Assembly: GCA_910575565.1 (NCBI GenBank)
Contig: CAJTFL010000013.1
Location: 49,847 to 113,846 of the forward strand
Length of the DNA: 64,000 nucleotides
DNA from: Lachnospiraceae bacterium
GTDB lineage: Bacteria > Bacillota > Clostridia > Lachnospirales > Lachnospiraceae
Direction of reading: 5' to 3'
Shown: in pieces, positions 52,084 to 59,803 of the stretch
How positions within the stretch are numbered: position 1 is the first letter of the stretch
Layout of the letters: each line of letters starts with the position of its first letter
Made by a program: the position numbers and the translations under genes
Notes under the pieces: model-generated
Database searches by the model: none
What the model saw: the letters and a program-made list of their open reading frames with translations, nothing else
Told to the model about the DNA's origin: nothing

Positions 52084-53262
52084 ATGATGAAAAGATTAGC
52101 AAAACATTTTGTAGGATTAAGTTTATGTGTGGCTGCTGCTGCCCTTCTTGCTTCAGGCTGCGGCAAAAAGGGCGGCGAAACCGCCTCCCAGGAAGAAACT
52201 GCCTCCCAGGCGCCGACAGAGTCGGTGAAGGCTTCCGTTACGCTGGGAGAGTATACCGGCCTGGAAGTGACGAAGGCGGAAGCTTTAGTAACGGATGAGC
52301 AGGTGGATGAGCAGATTAAGCGCATTTTACAGGAAAACCCGGAGGAGACCACCGTTACCGACCGTCCTGCCCAGGAAGGGGATGTGGTGAATATCGATTA
52401 CGTGGGGATGAAGGACGGCGAAGCCTTTGCCGGAGGAACAGCGGAAGGCTATGATTTGGAGCTGGGTTCAAACTCCTTTATCGATGGTTTTGAGGACGGG
52501 CTTGTAGGCGCAAACACAGGGGATGAGCTGAGCTTAAACCTGACGTTCCCGGAAAATTACGGGAATGCGGAGCTGGCTGGGCAGGCGGTTGTGTTTGACG
52601 TTACGGTAAACGCCATTAAGGAGCAGTCGGAGGCGGAGCTTACGGATGAGTTCGTAAAACGGGTTTCCAAGACAAGCACCACGGTGGAAGCGTACCGTAA
52701 GGAGATCCGGGAGCAGATGGAAGAGAGCGCCAGGCAGGATGCGAAGATCCGGATGCAGAATCAGGCGATGGATCTGGCAATGGCGGCCAGCACCTTTGAA
52801 AGCCTGGATCCCCAGGTTGACCTGGAGTTCCAGCTTCAGATGGGGGAGATTAACGAGTCGTTAAAGCAGGGGAATATGACCTTAGCGGATTACACCGCCA
52901 TGTTCGGGATGGACGAAGAAAGCTTTAATTTGTTTATGCGGGCAGATATTGAAAACCGCCTTAAGGTGACGCTTACCGCGGAAGCCATTGCAAAGGCGGA
53001 AAACTTAGAGGTGGATGATGATGCCAGGCTGGAGGTGGCCAAGGTTTACGGCCTGGAAAACATTGAGGATTTAGTGGCCAGGTACGGGCAGGAAGCCGTG
53101 GATGAAGCTGCCAGGAACGTTAAGGTAATGGATTTCCTTTTGGCCAACGCGAAGATGGTGGAAGAGGAAACTTCTGCCGATGGGGCGGAAACTGCAGCGG
53201 CAGAGGAAAGTTCTGAGGCAGGAGAAGCTTCCGAGGCGGAAGAAACTACGAAGGCGGAGTAA
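52084..53262 (+). CDS. Trigger-factor-like lipoprotein (FKBP-type prolyl isomerase)
   Basis: A 392-residue protein with a lipoprotein signal ending LLASGC (Cys26). The body matches the trigger factor PPIase domain (GDVVNIDYVGMKDGEAFAGGTAEGYDLELGSNSFIDGFEDGLVG) and the C-terminal helical chaperone domain, but the ribosome-binding N-terminal domain is absent. It is therefore an exported, membrane-anchored foldase rather than the ribosomal Tig. The C-terminal 35 residues are Ala/Glu-rich and end right before a tandem repeat array. AAGGAACAGGGATA precedes a double ATG. Confidence 0.9.
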   Translation: MMKRLAKHFVGLSLCVAAAALLASGCGKKGGETASQEETASQAPTESVKASVTLGEYTGLEVTKAEALVTDEQVDEQIKRILQENPEETTVTDRPAQEGDVVNIDYVGMKDGEAFAGGTAEGYDLELGSNSFIDGFEDGLVGANTGDELSLNLTFPENYGNAELAGQAVVFDVTVNAIKEQSEAELTDEFVKRVSKTSTTVEAYRKEIREQMEESARQDAKIRMQNQAMDLAMAASTFESLDPQVDLEFQLQMGEINESLKQGNMTLADYTAMFGMDEESFNLFMRADIENRLKVTLTAEAIAKAENLEVDDDARLEVAKVYGLENIEDLVARYGQEAVDEAARNVKVMDFLLANAKMVEEETSADGAETAAAEESSEAGEASEAEETTKAE

Positions 53263-53271
53263 AAAGCTGCC

Positions 53272-53365
53272 GGGCAAATAAAAAGCAGAGTGAATAAAAG
53301 CAGGGCAAATAAAAAGCAGAGTGAATAAAAGTAGGGCAAATAAAAACAGAGTAAACAAAAATGCA
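53272..53365. repeat. 31-bp tandem array, three copies
   Basis: Copies start at 53272, 53303 and 53334 with the unit GGGCAAATAAAAAGCAGAG / TGAATAAAAGCA; the first two differ at one base and the third is diverged. The array begins 10 bp after the stop codon of the trigger-factor-like gene. Confidence 0.85.
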
Positions 53366-53416
53366 GAAAGAAGAGCACAGCAAACAGCATTCAGGACAAA
53401 AGGATAGGGTGAACAA

Positions 53417-54001
53417 ATGAAAGAGCTGAAAGACCGGATCCGCAGGGACGGAATCATTAAGTCAGGCAATGTGTTAAAGGTAGACAGTTTTTTAAACCAT
53501 CAAATGGATATCCGGCTGTTTGAAGCTATAGGCCAGGAGTTTAAGCAGCGCTTCTCCGATGTGGAGGTGAATAAGATCCTGACCATCGAGGCTTCCGGGA
53601 TCGGGATAGCCTGCGTGGTGGCGAGAAGCTTTGATGTGCCGGTGGTTTTTGCCAAAAAGACCCAGACGAAAAATATTGCCGGAGAGGTGTACACCACAAA
53701 GGTGGAATCATTCACCCATGGCCGGGTTTATGATGTGATTGTGTCCAAGGAATTTCTGGGAAAAGGGGATAAGGTACTGCTGATTGACGATTTTCTGGCT
53801 AACGGCAAGGCTCTGGAAGGGCTGGCAAGGCTGGTGGAGGAATCCGGGGCTCAGCTTGTGGGAGCCGGGATTGTGATTGAAAAGGGCTTCCAGGCAGGAG
53901 GAAAGATGCTGCGCAAGGAAGGGATCCGCATAGAATCCCTGGCAATTGTAGAGAGCATGGACGAGGCTACGGGGAAGATCGTATTTCGGGGAGAGGATTA
54001 G
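53417..54001 (+). CDS. xpt: Xanthine phosphoribosyltransferase
   Basis: A 194-residue type I phosphoribosyltransferase of the Xpt type. The PRPP loop is KVLLIDDFLANGKALEGL; the N-terminus RRDGIIKSGNVLKVDSFLNHQMD and FAKKTQTKNIAG are characteristic of Xpt. It salvages xanthine to XMP. No purine riboswitch is visible upstream, only the tandem repeats. It overlaps no other gene but its stop is directly followed by the HAD gene. Confidence 0.95.
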   Translation: MKELKDRIRRDGIIKSGNVLKVDSFLNHQMDIRLFEAIGQEFKQRFSDVEVNKILTIEASGIGIACVVARSFDVPVVFAKKTQTKNIAGEVYTTKVESFTHGRVYDVIVSKEFLGKGDKVLLIDDFLANGKALEGLARLVEESGAQLVGAGIVIEKGFQAGGKMLRKEGIRIESLAIVESMDEATGKIVFRGED

Positions 54002-54002
54002 G

Positions 54003-54800
54003 ATGGGCAGCAGGAAGGCATTGTTTTTTGATGTAGACGGGACGCTTTTGGGGAAATTTTCCGGCGGAATCCCTCAAAGCGCCAAGGAGGCCATCGGGAA
54101 GGCCAGGCGGATGGGCCATTTGGCCTTTGTCAATTCCGGCAGGACTTCCCGGCTGCTGGATCCTATCCGGGAGCAGATCGAGCTGGACGGCTATCTGTGC
54201 GGCTGTGGAACCCATATTATGCTTGGGGAAAAGGAGCTGTATGCTAAAGCAATCCCCCAGGATACGGCGAGCCGGATAAAGAAGGCGTTAAGGGACTGCC
54301 GGATGGAAGGCGTGCTGGAAGGAAAGGACGGCTGCCACTTCACCCGGGAAAAATCCTGGATCCCCCAGCTGGAGCGGATGCGGGAAGATATTGGGAAGAT
54401 GGGCTGCATCGCGCCGGGCTTTTTGGAGGATGAAGGCTATGAATTCGATAAGTTCTGCTGCGTCACCGATTCCCAAAGCGATATCGGGGAATTTACCAAA
54501 AGGCTGGAGGCAGAATTCCAGATTATCGACCGGGGGCATAACTTTTGGGAGTGCGTTCCGGCAGGCCATTCCAAGGCAACGGCGATTCAGATGGTGCTGG
54601 AGCATTATGGGATTGATCTGGAAGAAGCGTATGTGTTTGGGGACAGCACGAATGATCTCTCCATGTTTACGTATGCGGAAAATGCGGTGCTGATGGGGGA
54701 TCATGATAAGGAATTGGAGCCGTATGCTACCTTTGTGACGAAGAAGGTGGAAGAGGACGGGGTGGCGTTTGCGATGGAGAGGTTGGGGATTATTGGATAG
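54003..54800 (+). CDS. Cof-type HAD-family phosphatase
   Basis: A 265-residue HAD hydrolase with motif I FFDVDGTLLG, motif II VNSGRTSR, a C2-type cap domain, the Lys-containing GHSKATAIQ motif III and the metal motif IV FGDSTNDLSMF. Such enzymes remove phosphate from sugar phosphates or nucleotides. It starts 1 bp after the xpt stop, with GGGGAGAGG upstream, so it is translationally coupled to xpt and may act in nucleotide salvage; this is inference. Confidence 0.9.
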   Translation: MGSRKALFFDVDGTLLGKFSGGIPQSAKEAIGKARRMGHLAFVNSGRTSRLLDPIREQIELDGYLCGCGTHIMLGEKELYAKAIPQDTASRIKKALRDCRMEGVLEGKDGCHFTREKSWIPQLERMREDIGKMGCIAPGFLEDEGYEFDKFCCVTDSQSDIGEFTKRLEAEFQIIDRGHNFWECVPAGHSKATAIQMVLEHYGIDLEEAYVFGDSTNDLSMFTYAENAVLMGDHDKELEPYATFVTKKVEEDGVAFAMERLGIIG

Positions 54801-55017
54801 GGAGTAGAGGATGGAATTGGCGCTTGGCGGTTGTTAACGATCTAGCCGTCTGGGATAGGTGTACGCAAAGAAAACCGTATAAAACGGCGGCACTTAGCGA
54901 GGTATTGTCGCGGGTTGATTCAGCATTCCATTCTTCGCTTTCAAAATCTGTTTAAATTTTGCGGCGATATATAAATGCAATAATGCAAATCCTAAAATTG
55001 TAAAATCCAAAAATCAG

Positions 55018-56688
55018 GTGAGAAGATTATTGAAAAGATGGCAGCATTGGATTCTGGTGCTTCTGCTGTGGGCGATTTTCCTGGCAGGGGCGGCCGGAAT
55101 TTTATTTTTATGGAAATCGGATGTGAGTGACCTGCCGGAGACGACGAAAGAGGATAGGGCGGCAGGGGAGGATAAGTCAGTGGGAGAGGATAGGACGGCA
55201 GGGGAAGATAGATTGGCTGGGGGAAAAGGGGAGTTTGAAGGGAGAGGAAAAGGGGATGGGAAAGAGGAAGATGGGGTAGAGGGAAAGGGAGAAGGAATGT
55301 GGCTGTTTGCGGGCCGGATCGGGGGGATGGAGTATTTTTCGGGGGTGGTTAGAAGCGGCAAACTGATAGGTGGGAAGAGAGGATTTCCCAGTGGGAAGGG
55401 AGAGAGATGGGAGGAGCAGGAGGGAAATTTGGAGCCTAAGCCGGAAATTTCCGGGGAGGAGGAGAAGGAACCTCCGGTGGTTTTTATCGCCTCGGATTTG
55501 CATTACCAGTCTCCTTTGACTACGGATTATGGGAGGGCTTATCAGGAGTTTGTGGCGGAGAGCGACGGGAAGATGGTGGATTATCTGCCGCAGCTTTTGG
55601 ATGCGTTCATCGATGAGATGATTGAGGCAAGGCCGGATGCTTTTCTGCTTACGGGGGATATTACCATGAACGGGGAGCGGGTGAACCATGAGGAACTGGC
55701 GGGAAAGCTTGGCCGGCTTTTGGATGCGGGGGTTCCGGTTTTGGTGATCCCGGGAAACCATGATATTCATAATTATCGGGCAAGGCTTTATTTTGGGGAC
55801 GAGGAAGAAGAAACGGAGTCGGTGTCCCTGGATGAGTTTACAGAGCTTTATCAGGATTTTGGCTGGAACCAGGCCATTAGCCGGGATGAGGGTTCTTTTA
55901 GCTACATTTATCCTTTGAGGGAGAAGGTTTGGCTGATGCTTTTGGATACGGCTCAGTATGATCCGCTGAATATTGTGGACGGCGTGGTGAGGCCGGGGAC
56001 GCTGGCCTGGATGGAGGAAAATTTGGAGAAGGCGAAGGAGCTGGGAATCCAGGTGATTGTGTCCGGACACCACAATCTGCTCCAGGAGAGCCGGCTGTTT
56101 ACGGATATGTGTGTGCTGGAAAACAGCGATGAGGTGCTTTCCCTGCTGGAGAGATACCGGCTTCCTCTGTATATCAGCGGGCATCTGCATCTGCAGCGGA
56201 TTCAGAAGCACCGGCGGGAGCCGGGGGACGGGGGGTATGGGATTGATGAGATTGTCAGCGATGCCTTAAGTATTCCGCCCTGCCAGTATGGGGTTTTGTC
56301 TTGGGATGAGGATGAGGGCATTTCCTATGAAACCAGGCGGGTAGGGGTAAGCGCCTGGGCGAAGAAAACGGGGCAGGAGGATGAGGCTCTTTTGGATTTT
56401 GAGCATTACCAAAAGGAGTATGTGCAGGAGCTGATTAAAGCCCAGATTATGGAAAAAACATCTCGGCTGCCGGAAAGCACTGCCCAGGAGATGGCGGCTT
56501 TGTATGCAAAGGTGTATGGGGATTACTGTGCAGGGCTTAAGGTGAGGCGCAGGGACATAGAGGGGACAAAGGGCTACCGCAGCTGGCAGAGGTATCTTCC
56601 GGACAGCAAGGAATTTAAGGAGATTAAATCCATGGTGAAGGACAGCATGGGGGAGAATAATTTTTGGGAAAGCCGGGGAAGCGAGTGA
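55018..56688 (+). CDS. Membrane-anchored metallophosphoesterase with repetitive linker
   Basis: A 556-residue protein. A basic start and one membrane segment (about 10-30, WILVLLLWAIFLAGAAGILFLW) place the rest outside. Residues about 45-70 are an in-frame 6-residue repeat (RAAGED, KSVGED, RTAGED) and residues to 150 are Gly/Lys/Glu-rich, so the catalytic domain hangs on a long linker. The catalytic part has FIASDLHYQS, TGDITMNGE, IPGNHDIHN, SGHHNLL and SGHLHLQ, the metallophosphoesterase metal sites. GTG 55018 and TTG 55030 are both possible starts; AGGTGAG favours the latter. Confidence 0.85.
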   Translation: MRRLLKRWQHWILVLLLWAIFLAGAAGILFLWKSDVSDLPETTKEDRAAGEDKSVGEDRTAGEDRLAGGKGEFEGRGKGDGKEEDGVEGKGEGMWLFAGRIGGMEYFSGVVRSGKLIGGKRGFPSGKGERWEEQEGNLEPKPEISGEEEKEPPVVFIASDLHYQSPLTTDYGRAYQEFVAESDGKMVDYLPQLLDAFIDEMIEARPDAFLLTGDITMNGERVNHEELAGKLGRLLDAGVPVLVIPGNHDIHNYRARLYFGDEEEETESVSLDEFTELYQDFGWNQAISRDEGSFSYIYPLREKVWLMLLDTAQYDPLNIVDGVVRPGTLAWMEENLEKAKELGIQVIVSGHHNLLQESRLFTDMCVLENSDEVLSLLERYRLPLYISGHLHLQRIQKHRREPGDGGYGIDEIVSDALSIPPCQYGVLSWDEDEGISYETRRVGVSAWAKKTGQEDEALLDFEHYQKEYVQELIKAQIMEKTSRLPESTAQEMAALYAKVYGDYCAGLKVRRRDIEGTKGYRSWQRYLPDSKEFKEIKSMVKDSMGENNFWESRGSE

Positions 56689-56697
56689 CCATTAACC

Positions 56698-56720
56698 TTC
56701 AACCGCCAGTTGAATTTTTT
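56698..56720 (+). terminator. Rho-independent terminator
   Basis: TTCAAC (56698-56703) pairs with GTTGAA (56709-56714), then TTTTTT. The stem is short but the T-tract is good; it ends the metallophosphoesterase transcript. Confidence 0.65.
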
Positions 56721-56825
56721 GGCGAAATTCCCTAATCCGGTTATTGCTTTTCTCCGTCCTCCAAGGTTAAAATCAAGGCATAGCAAAGGAAAATAGGGAT
56801 GTTAAATTAAAGGGGAGGTAAATTA

Positions 56826-56900
56826 ATGGAAAGCAAAACGATAGGAAAGCCAAACCAAAGAAATATCAAAACACTTGGGGGTCGCCAAAATGTTAGATAA
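56826..56900 (+). CDS. Possible 24-residue peptide or original start of the XRE gene
   Basis: ATG 56826 follows an excellent AAGGGGAGG ribosome binding site at ideal distance and encodes MESKTIGKPNQRNIKTL then GGRQNVR. It ends inside the XRE pseudogene. It may be a remnant of the regulator's true N-terminus or a short leader peptide; the peptide has no recognisable features. Confidence 0.35.
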   Translation: MESKTIGKPNQRNIKTLGGRQNVR

Positions 56901-57304
56901 CCAAAGAATTGCAAGCGTTTATCGCAGACAGGAGGAAAAGCCTGGGCCTTACGCAGGCGGAAGTTGCCTAGAAGCTGAATGTATCCTTCCAGGCTGTTTC
57001 CAAATGGGAAAACGGCACGCTGCCTGCCACGGAATTGTTAGCCCAGCTTGCTGCGATGTTAGGCGTCTCCGTGGATGAGCTTCTGGCCGTGCCGGATACC
57101 ATTGTCTGCGGCAGCGCGGAAAAGGAAACCATAAAATCCTTGATTAAGGGAATTTCCCAGGCTTGCCGGGAAAATGAATGCGTCCTGGTGGGAGGGGAGA
57201 TTTCCCTGCAGCCTCAGGTGGTAGGGAAAGGCTGTTTGCCCGAAAAATATCCTGCGCTCTCCTGCTATCTCATAAGTATCGCAGATTATACCTTAAACCG
57301 GTAG
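56890..57304 (+). pseudogene. XRE-family helix-turn-helix regulator, disrupted
   Basis: In the frame from TTG 56909 the sequence reads QAFIADRRKSLGLTQAEVA-stop-KLNVSFQAVSKWENGTLPATELLAQLAAMLGVSVDELLA, a clear XRE domain interrupted by an amber codon TAG at 56969-56971 where Glu is expected. The ATG at 56890 (MLDNQRIAS) is in another frame, so a frameshift near 56919 is also needed. The frame continues to 57304 without further recognisable domains and overlaps the 3' end of the convergent response regulator. Confidence 0.75.
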
Positions 57305-57975
57305 CCCACGCCCCATATGGTTTCGATATACTGGGGCTTTGCGGTGTTGAATTCAATTTTTTCCCGGATTTTTTTAATGTGCACGGTGACGGTGGCGATA
57401 TCCCCGATGGATTCCATGTCCCAGATTTTGGAAAATAATTCCTCTTTCGTATACACATGGTTGGGGTTCTGGGCCAGGAAGGTGAGGAGGTCGAATTCCT
57501 TCGTGGTGAAATTTTTCTCTTCCCCATTGATCCAGACGCGGCGGGCGGTTTTGTCAATCTTTAAGCCGCGGATTTCGATTACGTCGTTTACCGGCATCCC
57601 GCTGCCGATAAGCCGCTCGTACCGGGCCAAGTGGGCTTTTACCCGGGCAACCAGCTCGCTGGGGCTGAAGGGCTTGGTGATGTAATCATCGGCTCCAAGA
57701 CCTAAGCCCCGGATTTTATCGATATCTTCTTTTTTGGCGGAAACCATCAGGACGGGGATGTTTTTCGTTTCCCGGATGTGGCGGCAGATCTCAAAGCCGT
57801 CCGTCCCCGGAAGCATTAAGTCTAAAATAAACAGATCAAAATCTTCCTTTAGGGAGCGTTCCAGCCCGATGGAGCCATCGTTTTCAATCTCCACATCAAA
57901 TCCGCTAAGTTCCAGGTAGTCTTTCTCTAATTCAGCAATGGTTTCTTCATCTTCGATAATCAGTATCCTGCTCAT
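57286..57975 (-). CDS. OmpR-family response regulator
   Basis: A 229-residue two-component regulator. The receiver domain has the acidic pocket (IIEDEE), phosphoacceptor Asp52 (FILDLMLPG) and KPF; the C-terminal winged helix has TKEFDLLTFLAQNPNHVYTKEELFSKIW and VTVHIKKIREKIE. It overlaps the kinase gene by 4 bp, so the two form one operon. Its targets are unknown; the closest candidate gene in the window is the broken XRE gene it converges on. Confidence 0.96.
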   Translation of the reverse strand: MSRILIIEDEETIAELEKDYLELSGFDVEIENDGSIGLERSLKEDFDLFILDLMLPGTDGFEICRHIRETKNIPVLMVSAKKEDIDKIRGLGLGADDYITKPFSPSELVARVKAHLARYERLIGSGMPVNDVIEIRGLKIDKTARRVWINGEEKNFTTKEFDLLTFLAQNPNHVYTKEELFSKIWDMESIGDIATVTVHIKKIREKIEFNTAKPQYIETIWGVGYRFKV

Positions 57976-59477
57976 CCTTGTATAACCTCCTGATATTTTC
58001 TGAGGACGAAATGGATCTCCGTGCCGATGCCTTCCTTGCTGGTGGCCCAGATCCTTCCTCCGTGATCCTCAATGATTTTCCTTACAATGGAAAGGCCGAT
58101 GCCGCTTCCGCCTTTCGATGAATTCCGGGAAGAGTCCGCCCGGTAAAACCGGTCGAAGATATTGGGCAAATCCTTTGCGGCGATGCCTTTGCCGTTATCT
58201 TCGATTTCAATTTCAATGAAATCGCCCACATCTTTGATCCGAATATTTATGATGCCCTTTTTCTTGTCCAGGTATTTCACGGAATTGCCGATAATGTTGT
58301 TGATTACCCGCCGCATCTGCTCGGCATCGGCGATCACCATTACATCTTCATCCGCATAATTAAAGTATCCCAGCTCGATTCCCTTAGATTCCATATCCAG
58401 CCCCACTTCCTCAACGCAGTCCTTAAAGTATTGGGTCACATTGATTTTGCTGTAAGTGTAGGGGATCTTGTTGGTGTCAATCTTGGAGTAGAAGGTCAGC
58501 TCGTCAATAAGCCGATCCATGTCGTTTGCTTTGTTGTAGATGGTGCGGATATATCGATCCAGCCGCTCCGGCGAAGAGGCAACCCCGTCCATGATGCCTT
58601 CAGAGTAGCCTTTGATCGCGGTAATGGGGGTTTTTAAGTCATGGGCGATATTGCTGATCAGCTCTTTATTTTCCTTGTCGTACTGGATTTTCTCTTCCTG
58701 GGATTCCTTTAGGCGGATGCGCATTTCCTCAAAGTCCTGGCACAAAAGCCCGATCTCGTCATCATTTTCCACGTCCAAGGTAAAGTCTAAGTTTCCGTCC
58801 CGGATTTTTTTGGTGGCTACCTGCAGTTTTCCAAGGGGCCTGAGGATGGAACGGTAGATCCACATGGTAAGGAGCATACCGGCCAGCAGCAGGATGGCGA
58901 TGCTGGTGAAAAACATTTCCGTTACCATGGATTTTACCTCCGGGAGGAAATCATCCACCCGGGAGACAATGAATGCGGAGCCTTCGCTGTTATCTGGGAA
59001 TAAAAAGTCGATCTGCTTGATTAAGTGCTGGCTGTCCCCGTCCAGGTAAATGCCCCCGTCCAGGCCGGAGCCTAAGACGGCGTTTTCCGGCAGCATCCGG
59101 AATAATTCCTTCTCGTCCGTCTCCATGGTCTTGTCCCCGATAAAAATCAGGCGGTCGTCTTTTCGCACGATCAGATAGGAATAGTGCTGTTTCAGCCGTT
59201 CATTAATCTGGGACAAATATTCAGGATTTTCAAACCGCTCAGGATCGGTCAGCAGGTTTTGACGGATTTCCTCCTGGGCGATTTGGGTCAGGCGGTTAAA
59301 GATCTGGAGGGAGCTGTTGTTTAAAAGCTGCACCTGCTCGTTTAACCCGTATGCTTTCGCGAAGGATTGGGACTGGTAGCTGGAAAGAATATATATGCAT
59401 ACGATAATCAGGGATACCGGTACAATGGTAATCGCCAGAAAGGCAGTTGCCAGGCGTGTTTTTAATTTCAAGGTCAT
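57972..59477 (-). CDS. Sensor histidine kinase
   Basis: A 501-residue membrane kinase with membrane segments at about 10-32 and 186-207 flanking a ~150-residue extracellular sensor, then HAMP (RSILRPLGKLQVATKKIRDG), the HisKA phosphoacceptor His279 in SNIAHDLKTPITA and an HATPase domain with NIIGNSVKYLDKKKG, DNGKGI and GGSGIGLSIV. It phosphorylates the response regulator encoded immediately downstream. The signal sensed is not predictable. Confidence 0.96.
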   Translation of the reverse strand: MTLKLKTRLATAFLAITIVPVSLIIVCIYILSSYQSQSFAKAYGLNEQVQLLNNSSLQIFNRLTQIAQEEIRQNLLTDPERFENPEYLSQINERLKQHYSYLIVRKDDRLIFIGDKTMETDEKELFRMLPENAVLGSGLDGGIYLDGDSQHLIKQIDFLFPDNSEGSAFIVSRVDDFLPEVKSMVTEMFFTSIAILLLAGMLLTMWIYRSILRPLGKLQVATKKIRDGNLDFTLDVENDDEIGLLCQDFEEMRIRLKESQEEKIQYDKENKELISNIAHDLKTPITAIKGYSEGIMDGVASSPERLDRYIRTIYNKANDMDRLIDELTFYSKIDTNKIPYTYSKINVTQYFKDCVEEVGLDMESKGIELGYFNYADEDVMVIADAEQMRRVINNIIGNSVKYLDKKKGIINIRIKDVGDFIEIEIEDNGKGIAAKDLPNIFDRFYRADSSRNSSKGGSGIGLSIVRKIIEDHGGRIWATSKEGIGTEIHFVLRKYQEVIQG

Positions 59478-59631
59478 GCCTCCTGCTTAACGGTAGTAAA
59501 TAAGTATATATTTAAAATTATAGCATAAATTGCTTCCGCTGTTTCTAAAAGTATTCTAAACTTTGGAACCCCTATGGACATTATTACGGTTTTTATCCGT
59601 ATACAGGCTCGTGAACAGTAAGATTTTATTC

Positions 59632-59660
59632 TTGACTTTACCGGAATTGTTTGATATAGT
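59632..59660 (+). promoter_or_regulatory. Promoter of the DEAD-box helicase gene
   Basis: TTGACT (59632-59637), 17-bp spacer, TATAGT (59655-59660). The start site would lie about 15 bp before the hairpin at 59681. Confidence 0.82.
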
Positions 59661-59680
59661 TAACAAGCTGTTAAGTGTGT

Positions 59681-59727
59681 AACGAGAGGATGAAAAGCCT
59701 TGCACGGCTGATTACCTCTCGTTTTTT
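59681..59727 (+). terminator. Leader terminator / attenuator-like hairpin
   Basis: AACGAGAGG (59681-59689) pairs perfectly with CCTCTCGTT (59715-59723) and is followed by TTTTTG; an internal AGCC/GGCT hairpin lies in the loop. It stands within the leader between the promoter and the helicase gene, so full transcripts must read through it. Confidence 0.82.
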
Positions 59728-59803
59728 GTAAGACGCTTTTGGAAAGATTGTGCCAGGAGGCCTTTTGGGCAGAGCCTGGGAACGGAGAAAAGGACAAATT
59801 ATT

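Noticed and set aside
53263..53416. Purine riboswitch ahead of xpt
   Set aside because: The gap contains only the 31-bp tandem repeats and AT-rich sequence; the conserved purine aptamer core is not visible.
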